Source: JBBIGV01 sp037447335 (lineage in GTDB: Bacteria; Bacteroidota; Ignavibacteria; Ignavibacteriales; Ignavibacteriaceae). From it: 30,166 nt of DNA. A program made the translations under genes and the position numbers. The notes under the pieces are model-generated. The model worked only from the letters and a program-made list of their open reading frames with translations, was not told the origin of the DNA and made no database searches. Of this stretch, positions 15,352 through 23,511 are shown one piece after another; positions within the stretch are counted from its first letter, which is position 1; each line of letters opens with the position of its first letter. The stretch lies in the NCBI GenBank assembly GCA_037447335.1, contig JBBIGV010000038.1, positions 1 through 30,166 on the forward strand. Reading direction: 5' to 3'.

Positions 15352-16830
15352 ATGACGATAGAAAAAGATAAACCAAAATGCCATTGCGGTATATTCGGGA
15401 TTTACGGAGCGGATGATGCGGTGCTTCAAACATATTACGGACTGCACGCACTTCAGCACAGAGGTCAGGAAGCCTGCGGTGTTGTTACAAGAAACTATAT
15501 TGAAAACGGAAAAGTTCACTTTAATGTTGTAAAAGGGGAGGGGCTTGTATCGGAAGTTTTTGAAGATTCGAACACATTTAAATTACTTCCCGGTAATGCA
15601 GCAATAGGTCATAACCGTTATTCCACAACCGGATCGGCAAAATCTGCCAAAAATATCCAGCCATTTGTTGTTCACTATCGATTAGGAAACCTTGCAGTTG
15701 CTCACAATGGAAACTTAACCAATGCATCGGTTTTAAGAGAGGAACTCGTTAATGAAGGAGCGATTTTTCAGACTACCAGTGATACAGAAGTAATTCTTCA
15801 TCTTATCGCAAGAAGCCGTCTTGAAGATCAGATAGAACAGATTAAGGAAGCCCTCTCCCGCATTGAAGGGGCTTACTGTCTTACAATTCTGACAGATGAC
15901 AAACTCATTGCTGTTCGCGATCCATATGGTTTCAGACCTTTATCAATCGGACGCTTAAACGGCGTTTTTCTTGTTGCTTCTGAAACCTGTGCATTTGACA
16001 TCAACTCTGCTGAATTCGTTCGCGAGATTGAACCTGGTGAAATGGTCGTAGTTGATAACGAATCTATTCTGACCGGAGAAGTAAAATCTTACAAATTTTC
16101 TGACAATACCCCCGAGGTAAAGAATTGTATTTTCGAATACATATATTTTTCCCGGCCCGATAGTTTTATTTTCGGGCATAATGTTGATAAGATGAGAAGA
16201 CGCCTCGGAAAAATTCTTGCAAGAAAGTACCCCGTCAGGGATAAAGACGGAGAGAAGGTAATTGTTATAAGCGTTCCGGACAGTTCAAACACTACTGCAA
16301 TGGGTTACCAGAGCGAACTGGAAAAGCAGGGAATTAAATCCAAGCTTGAAATCGGTTTGATCAGAAGCCATTATATAGGCAGAACATTCATCCAGCCGGG
16401 GCAGGAAAAACGTGAGATCGGAGTTCGGATAAAATTCAATCCTGTTAGAGGTGTTCTGACCGGCAGAACTATCGTAATTGTTGATGATTCGATTGTAAGG
16501 GGAACAACATCCAAACAACTCATCAAACTGATCAAGGAAGCACAACCAAAAGAAATTCACATCCGCATTTCATCAGCGCCTATAATGAATCCTTGTTATT
16601 ATGGAATGGACTTTCCAAGCAGGGAAGAACTGATAGCTTACAGAATGAACGGCGATATCAAAAAAATAAAAGAATACATGGAGGTTAATAGCGTAGAATA
16701 TCTTACCATTGACGAAATGCTCGAAGCAGTTTCCGAAAACAATCCCGATAAGTTTTGCACTGCATGTTTTTCGGGCGATTATCCAACAAAGGTAGATATC
16801 AACTTCAAAAAGGAAATATATGAAATTTAG
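15352..16830 (+). CDS. purF: Amidophosphoribosyltransferase (Fe-S type)
   Basis: Makes 5-phosphoribosylamine from PRPP and glutamine, the committed step of purine synthesis. It is 492 residues. The Ntn-type glutaminase nucleophile is Cys12 in KCHCGIFGIYG, so an 11-residue propeptide must be removed. HALQHRGQEACG, IGHNRYSTTG and AHNGNLTN complete the glutaminase domain. The PRPP loop is VIVDDSIVRGTTS. Four cysteines, C259, C415, C469 and C472, match the [4Fe-4S] ligands of the Bacillus-type enzyme, predicting an oxygen-sensitive cluster. The upstream 165 bases after the tRNA hold no gene. The last 11 bases overlap the subtilase start. Confidence 0.97.
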   Translation: MTIEKDKPKCHCGIFGIYGADDAVLQTYYGLHALQHRGQEACGVVTRNYIENGKVHFNVVKGEGLVSEVFEDSNTFKLLPGNAAIGHNRYSTTGSAKSAKNIQPFVVHYRLGNLAVAHNGNLTNASVLREELVNEGAIFQTTSDTEVILHLIARSRLEDQIEQIKEALSRIEGAYCLTILTDDKLIAVRDPYGFRPLSIGRLNGVFLVASETCAFDINSAEFVREIEPGEMVVVDNESILTGEVKSYKFSDNTPEVKNCIFEYIYFSRPDSFIFGHNVDKMRRRLGKILARKYPVRDKDGEKVIVISVPDSSNTTAMGYQSELEKQGIKSKLEIGLIRSHYIGRTFIQPGQEKREIGVRIKFNPVRGVLTGRTIVIVDDSIVRGTTSKQLIKLIKEAQPKEIHIRISSAPIMNPCYYGMDFPSREELIAYRMNGDIKKIKEYMEVNSVEYLTIDEMLEAVSENNPDKFCTACFSGDYPTKVDINFKKEIYEI

Positions 16831-19800
16831 CCGCCTGTTCTTTTTTGTCCTTCTCGCAAGTTCTTTCACATATGCTCAATCAACTTACTTTATAAAGTAT
16901 AAAGATTATGTTGATAAATCAGAGATAAAAAATAAAGTTGACAACCAGCAGTTCCTTCCCGAATATGCATCTTACAGATTAACCGCAAGTGAATTCAGAG
17001 TAAATTACCTTGCAAAGGGCATTGCCAAATATGATGAAGTTCTTGGAAGAATAATTAAAGTATCATTCCGTGATAATTTTGACGAGAACGTATTCATGCA
17101 ATTCAGTCAACTTGATCCTGATATTGAGTATATCCAGCCTTCAGTAACATATCAGATGCACAACCTGCCAAATGACAGTCTGGTTTCTGAACAATGGGCA
17201 CTCGAAAAAATTAAAGCATTTGATGCATGGGAAATCACTACGGGCGAAGACTCTGTTATTGTGGCAGTGATTGATACGGGTATTGATTACCTTCATCCTG
17301 ATCTTGCCAGTCAGATATGGTTAAACCCGGGTGAACTTGGAACAGATGCCTTTGGTAATGATAAAAGATCAAACGGAATAGACGACGACAACAACGGCTT
17401 TATTGATGATTATATGGGATGGGATTTTACCGACAGACAGGGATTTCCATTTGACACCTCCGGTGGCGATTATCTCGGCTGGGATAACGACCCGATGGAT
17501 GAAAATAGTTTTTCTCACGGAACAGCAGTCTCAGGGATCATCGCTGCAAAAACGAATAACTTTATCGGCATAGCAGGTGCGGCGCCAAACATCAGAATTA
17601 TGAACCTTCGTGCCTTTGACCCGGCTGGATTCGGTGAAGAAGATGATGTGGCGGCAGCTATCATTTATGCAGTAGAGATGGGCGCTAAAGTAATAAATAT
17701 GAGTTTTGGCGATACACAATTCTCCCTGGTCTTAAGAGATGTTATCAGATTTGCATACGGAAGAAATATTATAATGGTTGGAAGTTCGGGCAACAGCAAT
17801 TCAACAGCGCCGCATTATCCTTCAGGATATTCTGAAGTTATCAGTGTTGGCAATTCAACTATAAACGATGTGAGAGCGCCTTCATCAAATTATGGTTCAA
17901 CACTTGATCTGGTTGCACCCGGCACTCAAATAACTACTACAACAAGAAATGGTGAATATACGCTAAGTTTTAACGGAACTTCGGCAGCAGCGCCTTTTGT
18001 TTCTGCAACCGCTGCGCTTATACTTTCATTAGGAAATTTTACTAATGAAGAAGTAAAGCAAATCATTAAGTCAACATGCGATGACATTGACAGCCCCGGC
18101 TTGGATATAAGGACAGGTGCGGGAAGGTTAAACATGCATAAGGCAGTTTCGGTTTTAGCTCCGGCAAAAATTAAGTTTAATTACCCGACGCAGGATTTTG
18201 CAACTTTCCAGGATACACTTAATATTAACATTTCCGTTATCTCACCATACTTTGTGAAGTTTGATCTGTATGTCGGACAAGGTTTGAATCCATCAACATG
18301 GAATGCGCTTGTTACCGATATACAAAACCAGGTATCAGGAGTTAACATACATACTCTGAACCTGAATTCATTCGCTGAAGTCGGTTATACATTAAGACTT
18401 GTCGTTCATCTTACAAACGGAAGTACAACCGAAGAACGTGTTAATTTCTATATTGACAGAACTCCGCCTGAAATAATTTTAATAGGAGATGGTGCACTTT
18501 TTTATGGTGAAAAATCAACAGTGCTTGCTGAAATGTACACAAACAAGCGGTGCGCGACACGAATGTATTATCGCAAAGCAGGTACCACTGATTTTAACTT
18601 TATTACCCTCGATGCATTTGCAACTAACAATCAGTTTGTGAAGCAATTTCACTACGGGTTTATTCCGAAACAGATTGTAGAGCCTAACACATTTTACGAA
18701 GTGTATTACGAAGCTGAAAGTATGGCCGGATTAAAAACTACACTTTATGATGAAGGGGGAGCGTTATTTTTGTATAAAACTGATCCTGTGTTCTCGCCCG
18801 TGCATTATGAAGAGCTTCCGTTTTCTTTACCGAGAGGAACTATTCACCGCGATCCGGTTGCATTCTTAAGCAATAATATGGATGAAATTCTTTATAATGA
18901 ATTCTATCCATCAAATGATATTTATTATACACTGCAAAAGCTGGAAGGGAATGACTTCATCAGAGTCGATTCAATTATGAATAAAATTCCCAGGTTTGCC
19001 GGTGACTTAAATAATAATAGCAGAACCGAGTTGATAAGTTCATGGCAGCGTTCAGGATATATTGACGAACAAGCGGCGTCCGGTTCATTTACTTTCCAGA
19101 ACAAACTAACGGTTAAAGATACTCTTTTACCAGTGCTGGTTTCCGATACGAACGGGGACGGCAGTCATTTGTTCATAACCAATCTGAGGGATACTGTCCT
19201 TGCTGTTTACAGAATTAATAATGATTTGTCAATTTCGTTCATAACTTATTTGCTTAACTATTCCGGAATTGATTCACTCGAACTGGGTTTTGAGTTTGTT
19301 AATTATGTCTATAGAAATGTTGTTGTTGCAGATTTGAATAACGATGGAGTGAAGGAAATATGGTTTGCCGATGCGGATGGTGATCTCTTAAGTTACAATA
19401 TAATTTCAGAAACTAATTTTTCACGAGGCAACGCTTTAATTACTCCATTCAGAAGTTTAAATAACAATACAATGTCTGTCGGTGATTTTGATGGCGATGG
19501 TATTGATGATATTGCAATTTTATTCAGAACGCCGGCTATTGCACCAAATTTTTTCCTTCTGGTATTTAATTTCAAAAATAACCAGCCCAATATTATTTTT
19601 AACCGCGCCTTTCTGGATCAATCAGCCGAGTTTATGGGGTTTGGATTTCCACGTGTTTATCAGTCTCTGCGATTTGCCGATCTCGATAAAGACGGAAAAG
19701 ATGAACTGATACTAAACATTTTTCCTTATGCTTACATTTTCAAAAATAACGGCGACGATGCTGATGTAATTTTTTATGCAGAAGGCGTAAACACTGAAAA

Positions 19801-21058
19801 TATTTTTGTTGGCGATCTTAATTCGAATGGTGTTACAGAAATAGGTCTTCAGACACCAACAGGAACTCATTTTTATGAGTTTTTACCATCACTTAAGCCA
19901 CCGGTACCATTCAATGTTTCTGCATACAGTACTGACTCAATAACTGTCAAGCTCGAATGGAACGGTTCAGGTTCAAAATTTTACATTTACAGAGGTGAAG
20001 ATCCGGGTAATATCGCCCTGATCGATTCAACTAATGAAAGAAAATATTTTGATACCGGTTTGCAGACAAATAAATTTTATTATTACAAATTACAAGCGTT
20101 TGATATCACTAAAGAAATTCCATACTCGAATTTAACAAGAACGTATGAAGTTTATTCACACAAACCTGCATTCCTCACAAAAGCTGAAAGCAGCACTGCT
20201 AACACTGTTTTTGTATATTTTTCAGAACGTGTAAACAATACAATTGAAAATTTACAGGCATTTGAAGTGCTCGGAGTAGGTACCCCTAATTCCGTTTCGG
20301 CAGCATCGCAATATTCATATTTAATTACATTTAACGAAATGCTGCCGGAAGCAGATAACGTGCTTGTTGTGAAAGGTCTCAGAGATTTCTATGGTTCACC
20401 TGTACCTGAAGGTCTGGCAGTATTCAGAGTTATCCATACACCACCAATGGGTGAATTCTTTATTTCGAATCATGAATTAATAAACCCATATCTCATAAAA
20501 TTGCAATTTAATCTCAGCGTTGATGAAGCATCATTAACTGATATTGAGAATTATTCATTCGAACCGGAAAACAAAGCTGGAAAAATAGAAATAGATGAGG
20601 TTGAGAAGAATATTGTTTATGTTCATCTTGATGGTAATAAGCCCGTCGGATCAATCGGACGAGAATACAGGATGAAAATTGAAAATGTGTTCTCATCTTT
20701 GGCGACCGGTCGAATCCCCATTAACAGCGGGGCAGGGAGTTATGTTGTGCTTACAGGATTTGCCAAAGATCTTTCTGATGTTTATGTTTATCCCAACCCG
20801 GTACGACTAGGCAGCAGTGTATCAAAAGTAACCTTCGCTAATCTGCCCCGGAAAGCAAAAATATCTATTTTAAATCTTAGCGGTAAAAAGATATTTGAGC
20901 TTGAAGAAAATGATGGTGATGGCGGTGTGGATTATCACTTAAAAGATTTTTCTGGTAACCTTATAAATTCCGGAATTTATATTTACAGGATTATAAGTCT
21001 TGATGATTCAAATAATGAGATCGAAGAAAAATTAGGTAAGTTTGCAGTAATAAGATAA
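16820..21058 (+). CDS. Secreted S8 subtilase with FG-GAP/VCBS, FN3 and T9SS sorting domain
   Basis: A 1412-residue exported protease. Order: signal peptide (1-20, ending SSFTYAQ); inhibitor-like propeptide (about 21-120); subtilisin domain with D152 (VAVIDTGID), H233 (FSHGTAVSG), oxyanion N325 (GSSGNSN) and S388 (FNGTSAAAPF). Next come a beta-rich region, four VCBS/FG-GAP-like calcium-type repeats (about 830-1000; for example ADLNNDGVKEIW, VGDFDGDGIDDIA, ADLDKDGKDEL). An FN3-like domain follows (about 1028-1105), then an Ig-like domain (about 1112-1205). The C-terminal type A sorting domain (about 1319-1412) opens VYVYPNPV and ends in strand GKFAVIR. The triad is complete, so it should be active at the cell surface or outside. 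It starts inside the end of purF; the signal peptide supports this ATG. Confidence 0.94.
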   Translation: MKFSRLFFFVLLASSFTYAQSTYFIKYKDYVDKSEIKNKVDNQQFLPEYASYRLTASEFRVNYLAKGIAKYDEVLGRIIKVSFRDNFDENVFMQFSQLDPDIEYIQPSVTYQMHNLPNDSLVSEQWALEKIKAFDAWEITTGEDSVIVAVIDTGIDYLHPDLASQIWLNPGELGTDAFGNDKRSNGIDDDNNGFIDDYMGWDFTDRQGFPFDTSGGDYLGWDNDPMDENSFSHGTAVSGIIAAKTNNFIGIAGAAPNIRIMNLRAFDPAGFGEEDDVAAAIIYAVEMGAKVINMSFGDTQFSLVLRDVIRFAYGRNIIMVGSSGNSNSTAPHYPSGYSEVISVGNSTINDVRAPSSNYGSTLDLVAPGTQITTTTRNGEYTLSFNGTSAAAPFVSATAALILSLGNFTNEEVKQIIKSTCDDIDSPGLDIRTGAGRLNMHKAVSVLAPAKIKFNYPTQDFATFQDTLNINISVISPYFVKFDLYVGQGLNPSTWNALVTDIQNQVSGVNIHTLNLNSFAEVGYTLRLVVHLTNGSTTEERVNFYIDRTPPEIILIGDGALFYGEKSTVLAEMYTNKRCATRMYYRKAGTTDFNFITLDAFATNNQFVKQFHYGFIPKQIVEPNTFYEVYYEAESMAGLKTTLYDEGGALFLYKTDPVFSPVHYEELPFSLPRGTIHRDPVAFLSNNMDEILYNEFYPSNDIYYTLQKLEGNDFIRVDSIMNKIPRFAGDLNNNSRTELISSWQRSGYIDEQAASGSFTFQNKLTVKDTLLPVLVSDTNGDGSHLFITNLRDTVLAVYRINNDLSISFITYLLNYSGIDSLELGFEFVNYVYRNVVVADLNNDGVKEIWFADADGDLLSYNIISETNFSRGNALITPFRSLNNNTMSVGDFDGDGIDDIAILFRTPAIAPNFFLLVFNFKNNQPNIIFNRAFLDQSAEFMGFGFPRVYQSLRFADLDKDGKDELILNIFPYAYIFKNNGDDADVIFYAEGVNTENIFVGDLNSNGVTEIGLQTPTGTHFYEFLPSLKPPVPFNVSAYSTDSITVKLEWNGSGSKFYIYRGEDPGNIALIDSTNERKYFDTGLQTNKFYYYKLQAFDITKEIPYSNLTRTYEVYSHKPAFLTKAESSTANTVFVYFSERVNNTIENLQAFEVLGVGTPNSVSAASQYSYLITFNEMLPEADNVLVVKGLRDFYGSPVPEGLAVFRVIHTPPMGEFFISNHELINPYLIKLQFNLSVDEASLTDIENYSFEPENKAGKIEIDEVEKNIVYVHLDGNKPVGSIGREYRMKIENVFSSLATGRIPINSGAGSYVVLTGFAKDLSDVYVYPNPVRLGSSVSKVTFANLPRKAKISILNLSGKKIFELEENDGDGGVDYHLKDFSGNLINSGIYIYRIISLDDSNNEIEEKLGKFAVIR

Positions 21059-21078
21059 TCACTTAAACACATATCAGA

Positions 21079-21645
21079 ATGGTAAACTGGCAGGAAATAA
21101 AAACAGCTTCCAACCTTTTTAGTCTTTTAAGACTTTTTATGGCTATCCCATTCTGGCTGCTGCTTGACAACTTGCAGGATAACAGGTATCTGATTTTGGT
21201 TCTTTGTTTGTTTGCAGCACTTACTGATGTACTTGATGGTTATCTTGCAAGAAAGTTAAACCAGGTAACGGAATTAGGAAAAATAATTGACCCGCTTGCC
21301 GACAAAGTTGCTATGGGCGCAATTATAGTGAAACTCTATCTGATTGAAGCTGTTCCGGCATATTACTTTTTTATGATAGTTGGCAGAGATATTTTAATTT
21401 TTTTGGGCGGGCTAATCGTTTCCAAAACACTCAATCGTGTTCTGCCATCAAATGTTTTGGGAAAGATAACTGTAATGAATATTGGTATAGTAATTCTTAT
21501 GATTTTACTCCAGGTTGAACGAACATCATTAATTTTCTCAGTTATTTATTTGGCAAGTATTGCTCTTATCTTTATATCATTGATTGCATATGCCATTAGG
21601 GCTGTAGAATTTATTAAACAAGATAAATATGGGACTGTTCGATAA
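21079..21645 (+). CDS. pgsA: CDP-diacylglycerol-glycerol-3-phosphate 3-phosphatidyltransferase
   Basis: Makes phosphatidylglycerol phosphate from CDP-diacylglycerol at the inner membrane. The 188-residue protein has the CDP-alcohol phosphotransferase motif: D50, D53-G54, A57-R58, G67, D71 and D75 within TDVLDGYLARKL and LGKIIDPLADK. About five to six membrane helices follow the family topology, and the short N-terminus NWQEIKTASNLFSLLRL is typical of PgsA. Related enzymes (PssA, cardiolipin type) share the motif, but length and N-terminus favour PgsA. The 3' end overlaps ftsY by 17 bases. Confidence 0.92.
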   Translation: MVNWQEIKTASNLFSLLRLFMAIPFWLLLDNLQDNRYLILVLCLFAALTDVLDGYLARKLNQVTELGKIIDPLADKVAMGAIIVKLYLIEAVPAYYFFMIVGRDILIFLGGLIVSKTLNRVLPSNVLGKITVMNIGIVILMILLQVERTSLIFSVIYLASIALIFISLIAYAIRAVEFIKQDKYGTVR

Positions 21646-22570
21646 TATAAATTTTTCAAAGCTAAAAGCCGGTTTGTCTAAAACAAGAGAAAGAATTGTT
21701 AACACGATTAACGAAACAATCACCGGCAAAGCAGTTATTGATGACAAAACACTCGATGAGATTGAAGAAATACTCGTCTCTTCAGATATAGGTGTAACTG
21801 CTGTTGAACAAATTATTGAGAATTCAAGGAAAAGACTTAAGAGTGGAAGCGATAGGTCTGATCTAAACCTGGTTGAAACAATAAAGCTGGAGCTTGAGAG
21901 AATAATTAATGTCAAAAAAAACACTGACAATGATAAAACTATTATCGAACAGTACAAACCTTATGTAATTCTTATAATTGGTGTTAATGGATCAGGCAAG
22001 ACTACAACTATCGGAAAACTGGCATACAATTATAAGCAGGGAGGTAAAAAGGTTCTTGTTAGTGCGGCAGATACTTTCAGAGCTGCAGCTGGTGAACAGC
22101 TTGAAATCTGGGCTCAACGTGCCGGTGTGGACATTGTTCAGAAAAATCAAGGGGCAGATCCTTCCTCTGTAGTTTTTGATACCATTCAGAAAGCCATAAA
22201 AGAAAATTACGATCTGGTTTTGATAGATACTGCCGGTCGTTTACATAATAAAGCCAATCTTATGAGTGAACTCGAAAAAATTAAGCGTGTCATTTCCCGC
22301 CAGCTTGTGTATGCTCCCAATGAAACTTTGCTTGTTTTGGATGGCAATACCGGACAGAATGCTATCGTACAAGCTGAAGAATTTTCCAGAATAACAGATG
22401 TTTCCGGTTTAATAATTACTAAATTAGATGGCACTGCTAAAGGCGGGGTTGTTTACCAGATTGCTTCTAACAAAAATATACCGGTAAAATATATTGGTGT
22501 TGGTGAAGGAATTGACGATCTTCAAGCATTTGATGCAAGGCTATTTGTCTCAGCACTGTTTGATACATAA
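21629..22570 (+). CDS. ftsY: Signal recognition particle receptor FtsY
   Basis: The SRP-receptor GTPase that docks ribosome-SRP complexes at the membrane. The 313-residue protein has the N domain (about 1-105), P-loop GVNGSGKTTT (118-127), the DTFRAAAGEQL insertion motif, DTAGRLHNK (G3), and TKLDGTAKGG (G4), ending in the IGVGEGIDDLQAFD closing loop. It lacks the long acidic A domain of E. coli FtsY. The start lies within the end of pgsA; the N-terminus MGLFDNINFSKLKAGLSKTR is the usual FtsY form. Confidence 0.96.
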   Translation: MGLFDNINFSKLKAGLSKTRERIVNTINETITGKAVIDDKTLDEIEEILVSSDIGVTAVEQIIENSRKRLKSGSDRSDLNLVETIKLELERIINVKKNTDNDKTIIEQYKPYVILIIGVNGSGKTTTIGKLAYNYKQGGKKVLVSAADTFRAAAGEQLEIWAQRAGVDIVQKNQGADPSSVVFDTIQKAIKENYDLVLIDTAGRLHNKANLMSELEKIKRVISRQLVYAPNETLLVLDGNTGQNAIVQAEEFSRITDVSGLIITKLDGTAKGGVVYQIASNKNIPVKYIGVGEGIDDLQAFDARLFVSALFDT

Positions 22571-22585
22571 CAGGAGTTATTAACG

Positions 22586-22792
22586 ATGTTTATGAAACGT
22601 CCCCGACATAGGATTTTTGATTACACACCTCGTTTTTACAAACCAGAAACAGATGAAAATGAAAGACGAAAACGCAGACTTGGGTTTTCCAGGCAAAGAA
22701 GGAAATTGCGCAACAGGAGAAGTTCGATAATATGGCTTATACTGATATTAGCAGTAATTTACATTTATGTGAAATTGATTTCAGTTGGTTAA
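22586..22792 (+). CDS. Small basic single-pass membrane protein, unknown function
   Basis: A 68-residue protein (66 from the second ATG at 22592). The N-terminal half carries an aromatic/proline motif HRIFDYTPRFYKPE, the middle is very basic (ERRKRRLGFSRQRRKLRNRR), and the C-terminal 18 residues form one membrane helix (IIWLILILAVIYIYVKLI). The positive-inside rule puts the basic part in the cytoplasm, where it could touch rRNA, DNA or lipid head groups. Similar FxYxPRFYxPE small proteins occur in FCB bacteria from memory, but no function is known. It follows ftsY by 15 bases with a GGAG-like site (AACAGGAGTT), so it is probably cotranscribed. Confidence 0.75.
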   Translation: MFMKRPRHRIFDYTPRFYKPETDENERRKRRLGFSRQRRKLRNRRSSIIWLILILAVIYIYVKLISVG

Positions 22793-22890
22793 ACAGGGAA
22801 TTCATTAGTTTACATAATACATCTTATCGGACACAATTCGCTTCCATTTGCAAAACTGTAATATTAAAAATTAATGTTATTTGAGACCTT

Positions 22891-23511
22891 ATGAGTTCCC
22901 GATTCAAATATTTTATTTTCAGCCTGGTTTTACTTCTTTCACCCCGCACAGGCCTATATCCGCAGAACTATTCACACTCAGAACCGGAATACGCTACACT
23001 TTTCGATTCTGTGAAGAGCATCTATGGCGATCCTTGTATCATTGGTATTGAGAGCAAGCTGATTGAACAATTATATCTTTTTTAGGAATTTCAGGAAGTG
23101 AGCGATTATCTTGATCAGTATGAGTCTCTTAAACTAAAAATTATAGACTTCAGATCAGCCTATGAGGATATGATTGAAAATGATGCATCCTTTATACTGG
23201 ATATTTCCCGTGTTCTTGATGGTGATGAGATAAACATAGTCAATGCCGTGGGAATTTACCTTGGACCAAATAAAGTAAACCGGTTATCACTTAGTTATAT
23301 GATTATCAGAAACTCTGCCGAAATATTTTTTCAGCCAATAATAAGATTTGTGAATTTTGAAAAAACATTCAGAAAAGAATTAGGACATCACACTGAAGAT
23401 TGGTATGAATCGGGAAAACTGAGAGAACTTTCGGATTTGCCTTTTCTCAATTATTTATACTTATCACAGCCAATTTTTACTATTTTCAATCTGATCATCG
23501 CTGCCAAATAG
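22891..23511 (+). pseudogene. Amber-interrupted ORF: exported protein, probable pseudogene
   Basis: Two same-frame pieces are separated by one TAG at 23083-23085. The first (22891-23085) encodes 64 residues starting with a signal peptide (MSSRFKYFIFSLVLLLS to about residue 25). The second continues without any frame change (EFQEVSDYLDQYESLK) for about 140 residues to 23511. Read through the TAG it would be one exported protein of about 206 residues; I do not recognise the family. The 3' end overlaps the convergent ClC gene by 48 bases. Alternatives are two separate genes (GTG start at 23098), a sequencing error, or a true nonsense mutation. No tRNA or pyl/sel machinery is visible that would support recoding. 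Confidence 0.55.

Noticed and set aside
15156..15371. 71-codon ORF starting inside the tRNA-Pro gene and running to purF
   Set aside because: It begins in the tRNA anticodon arm and overlaps the purF start, and its composition is untypical. It looks like a chance open frame.
21577..21957. 126-codon minus-strand ORF opposite pgsA/ftsY, serine and isoleucine rich
   Set aside because: It lies antisense to well-supported genes. The Ser/Ile/Leu bias is what antisense reading of these codons gives.
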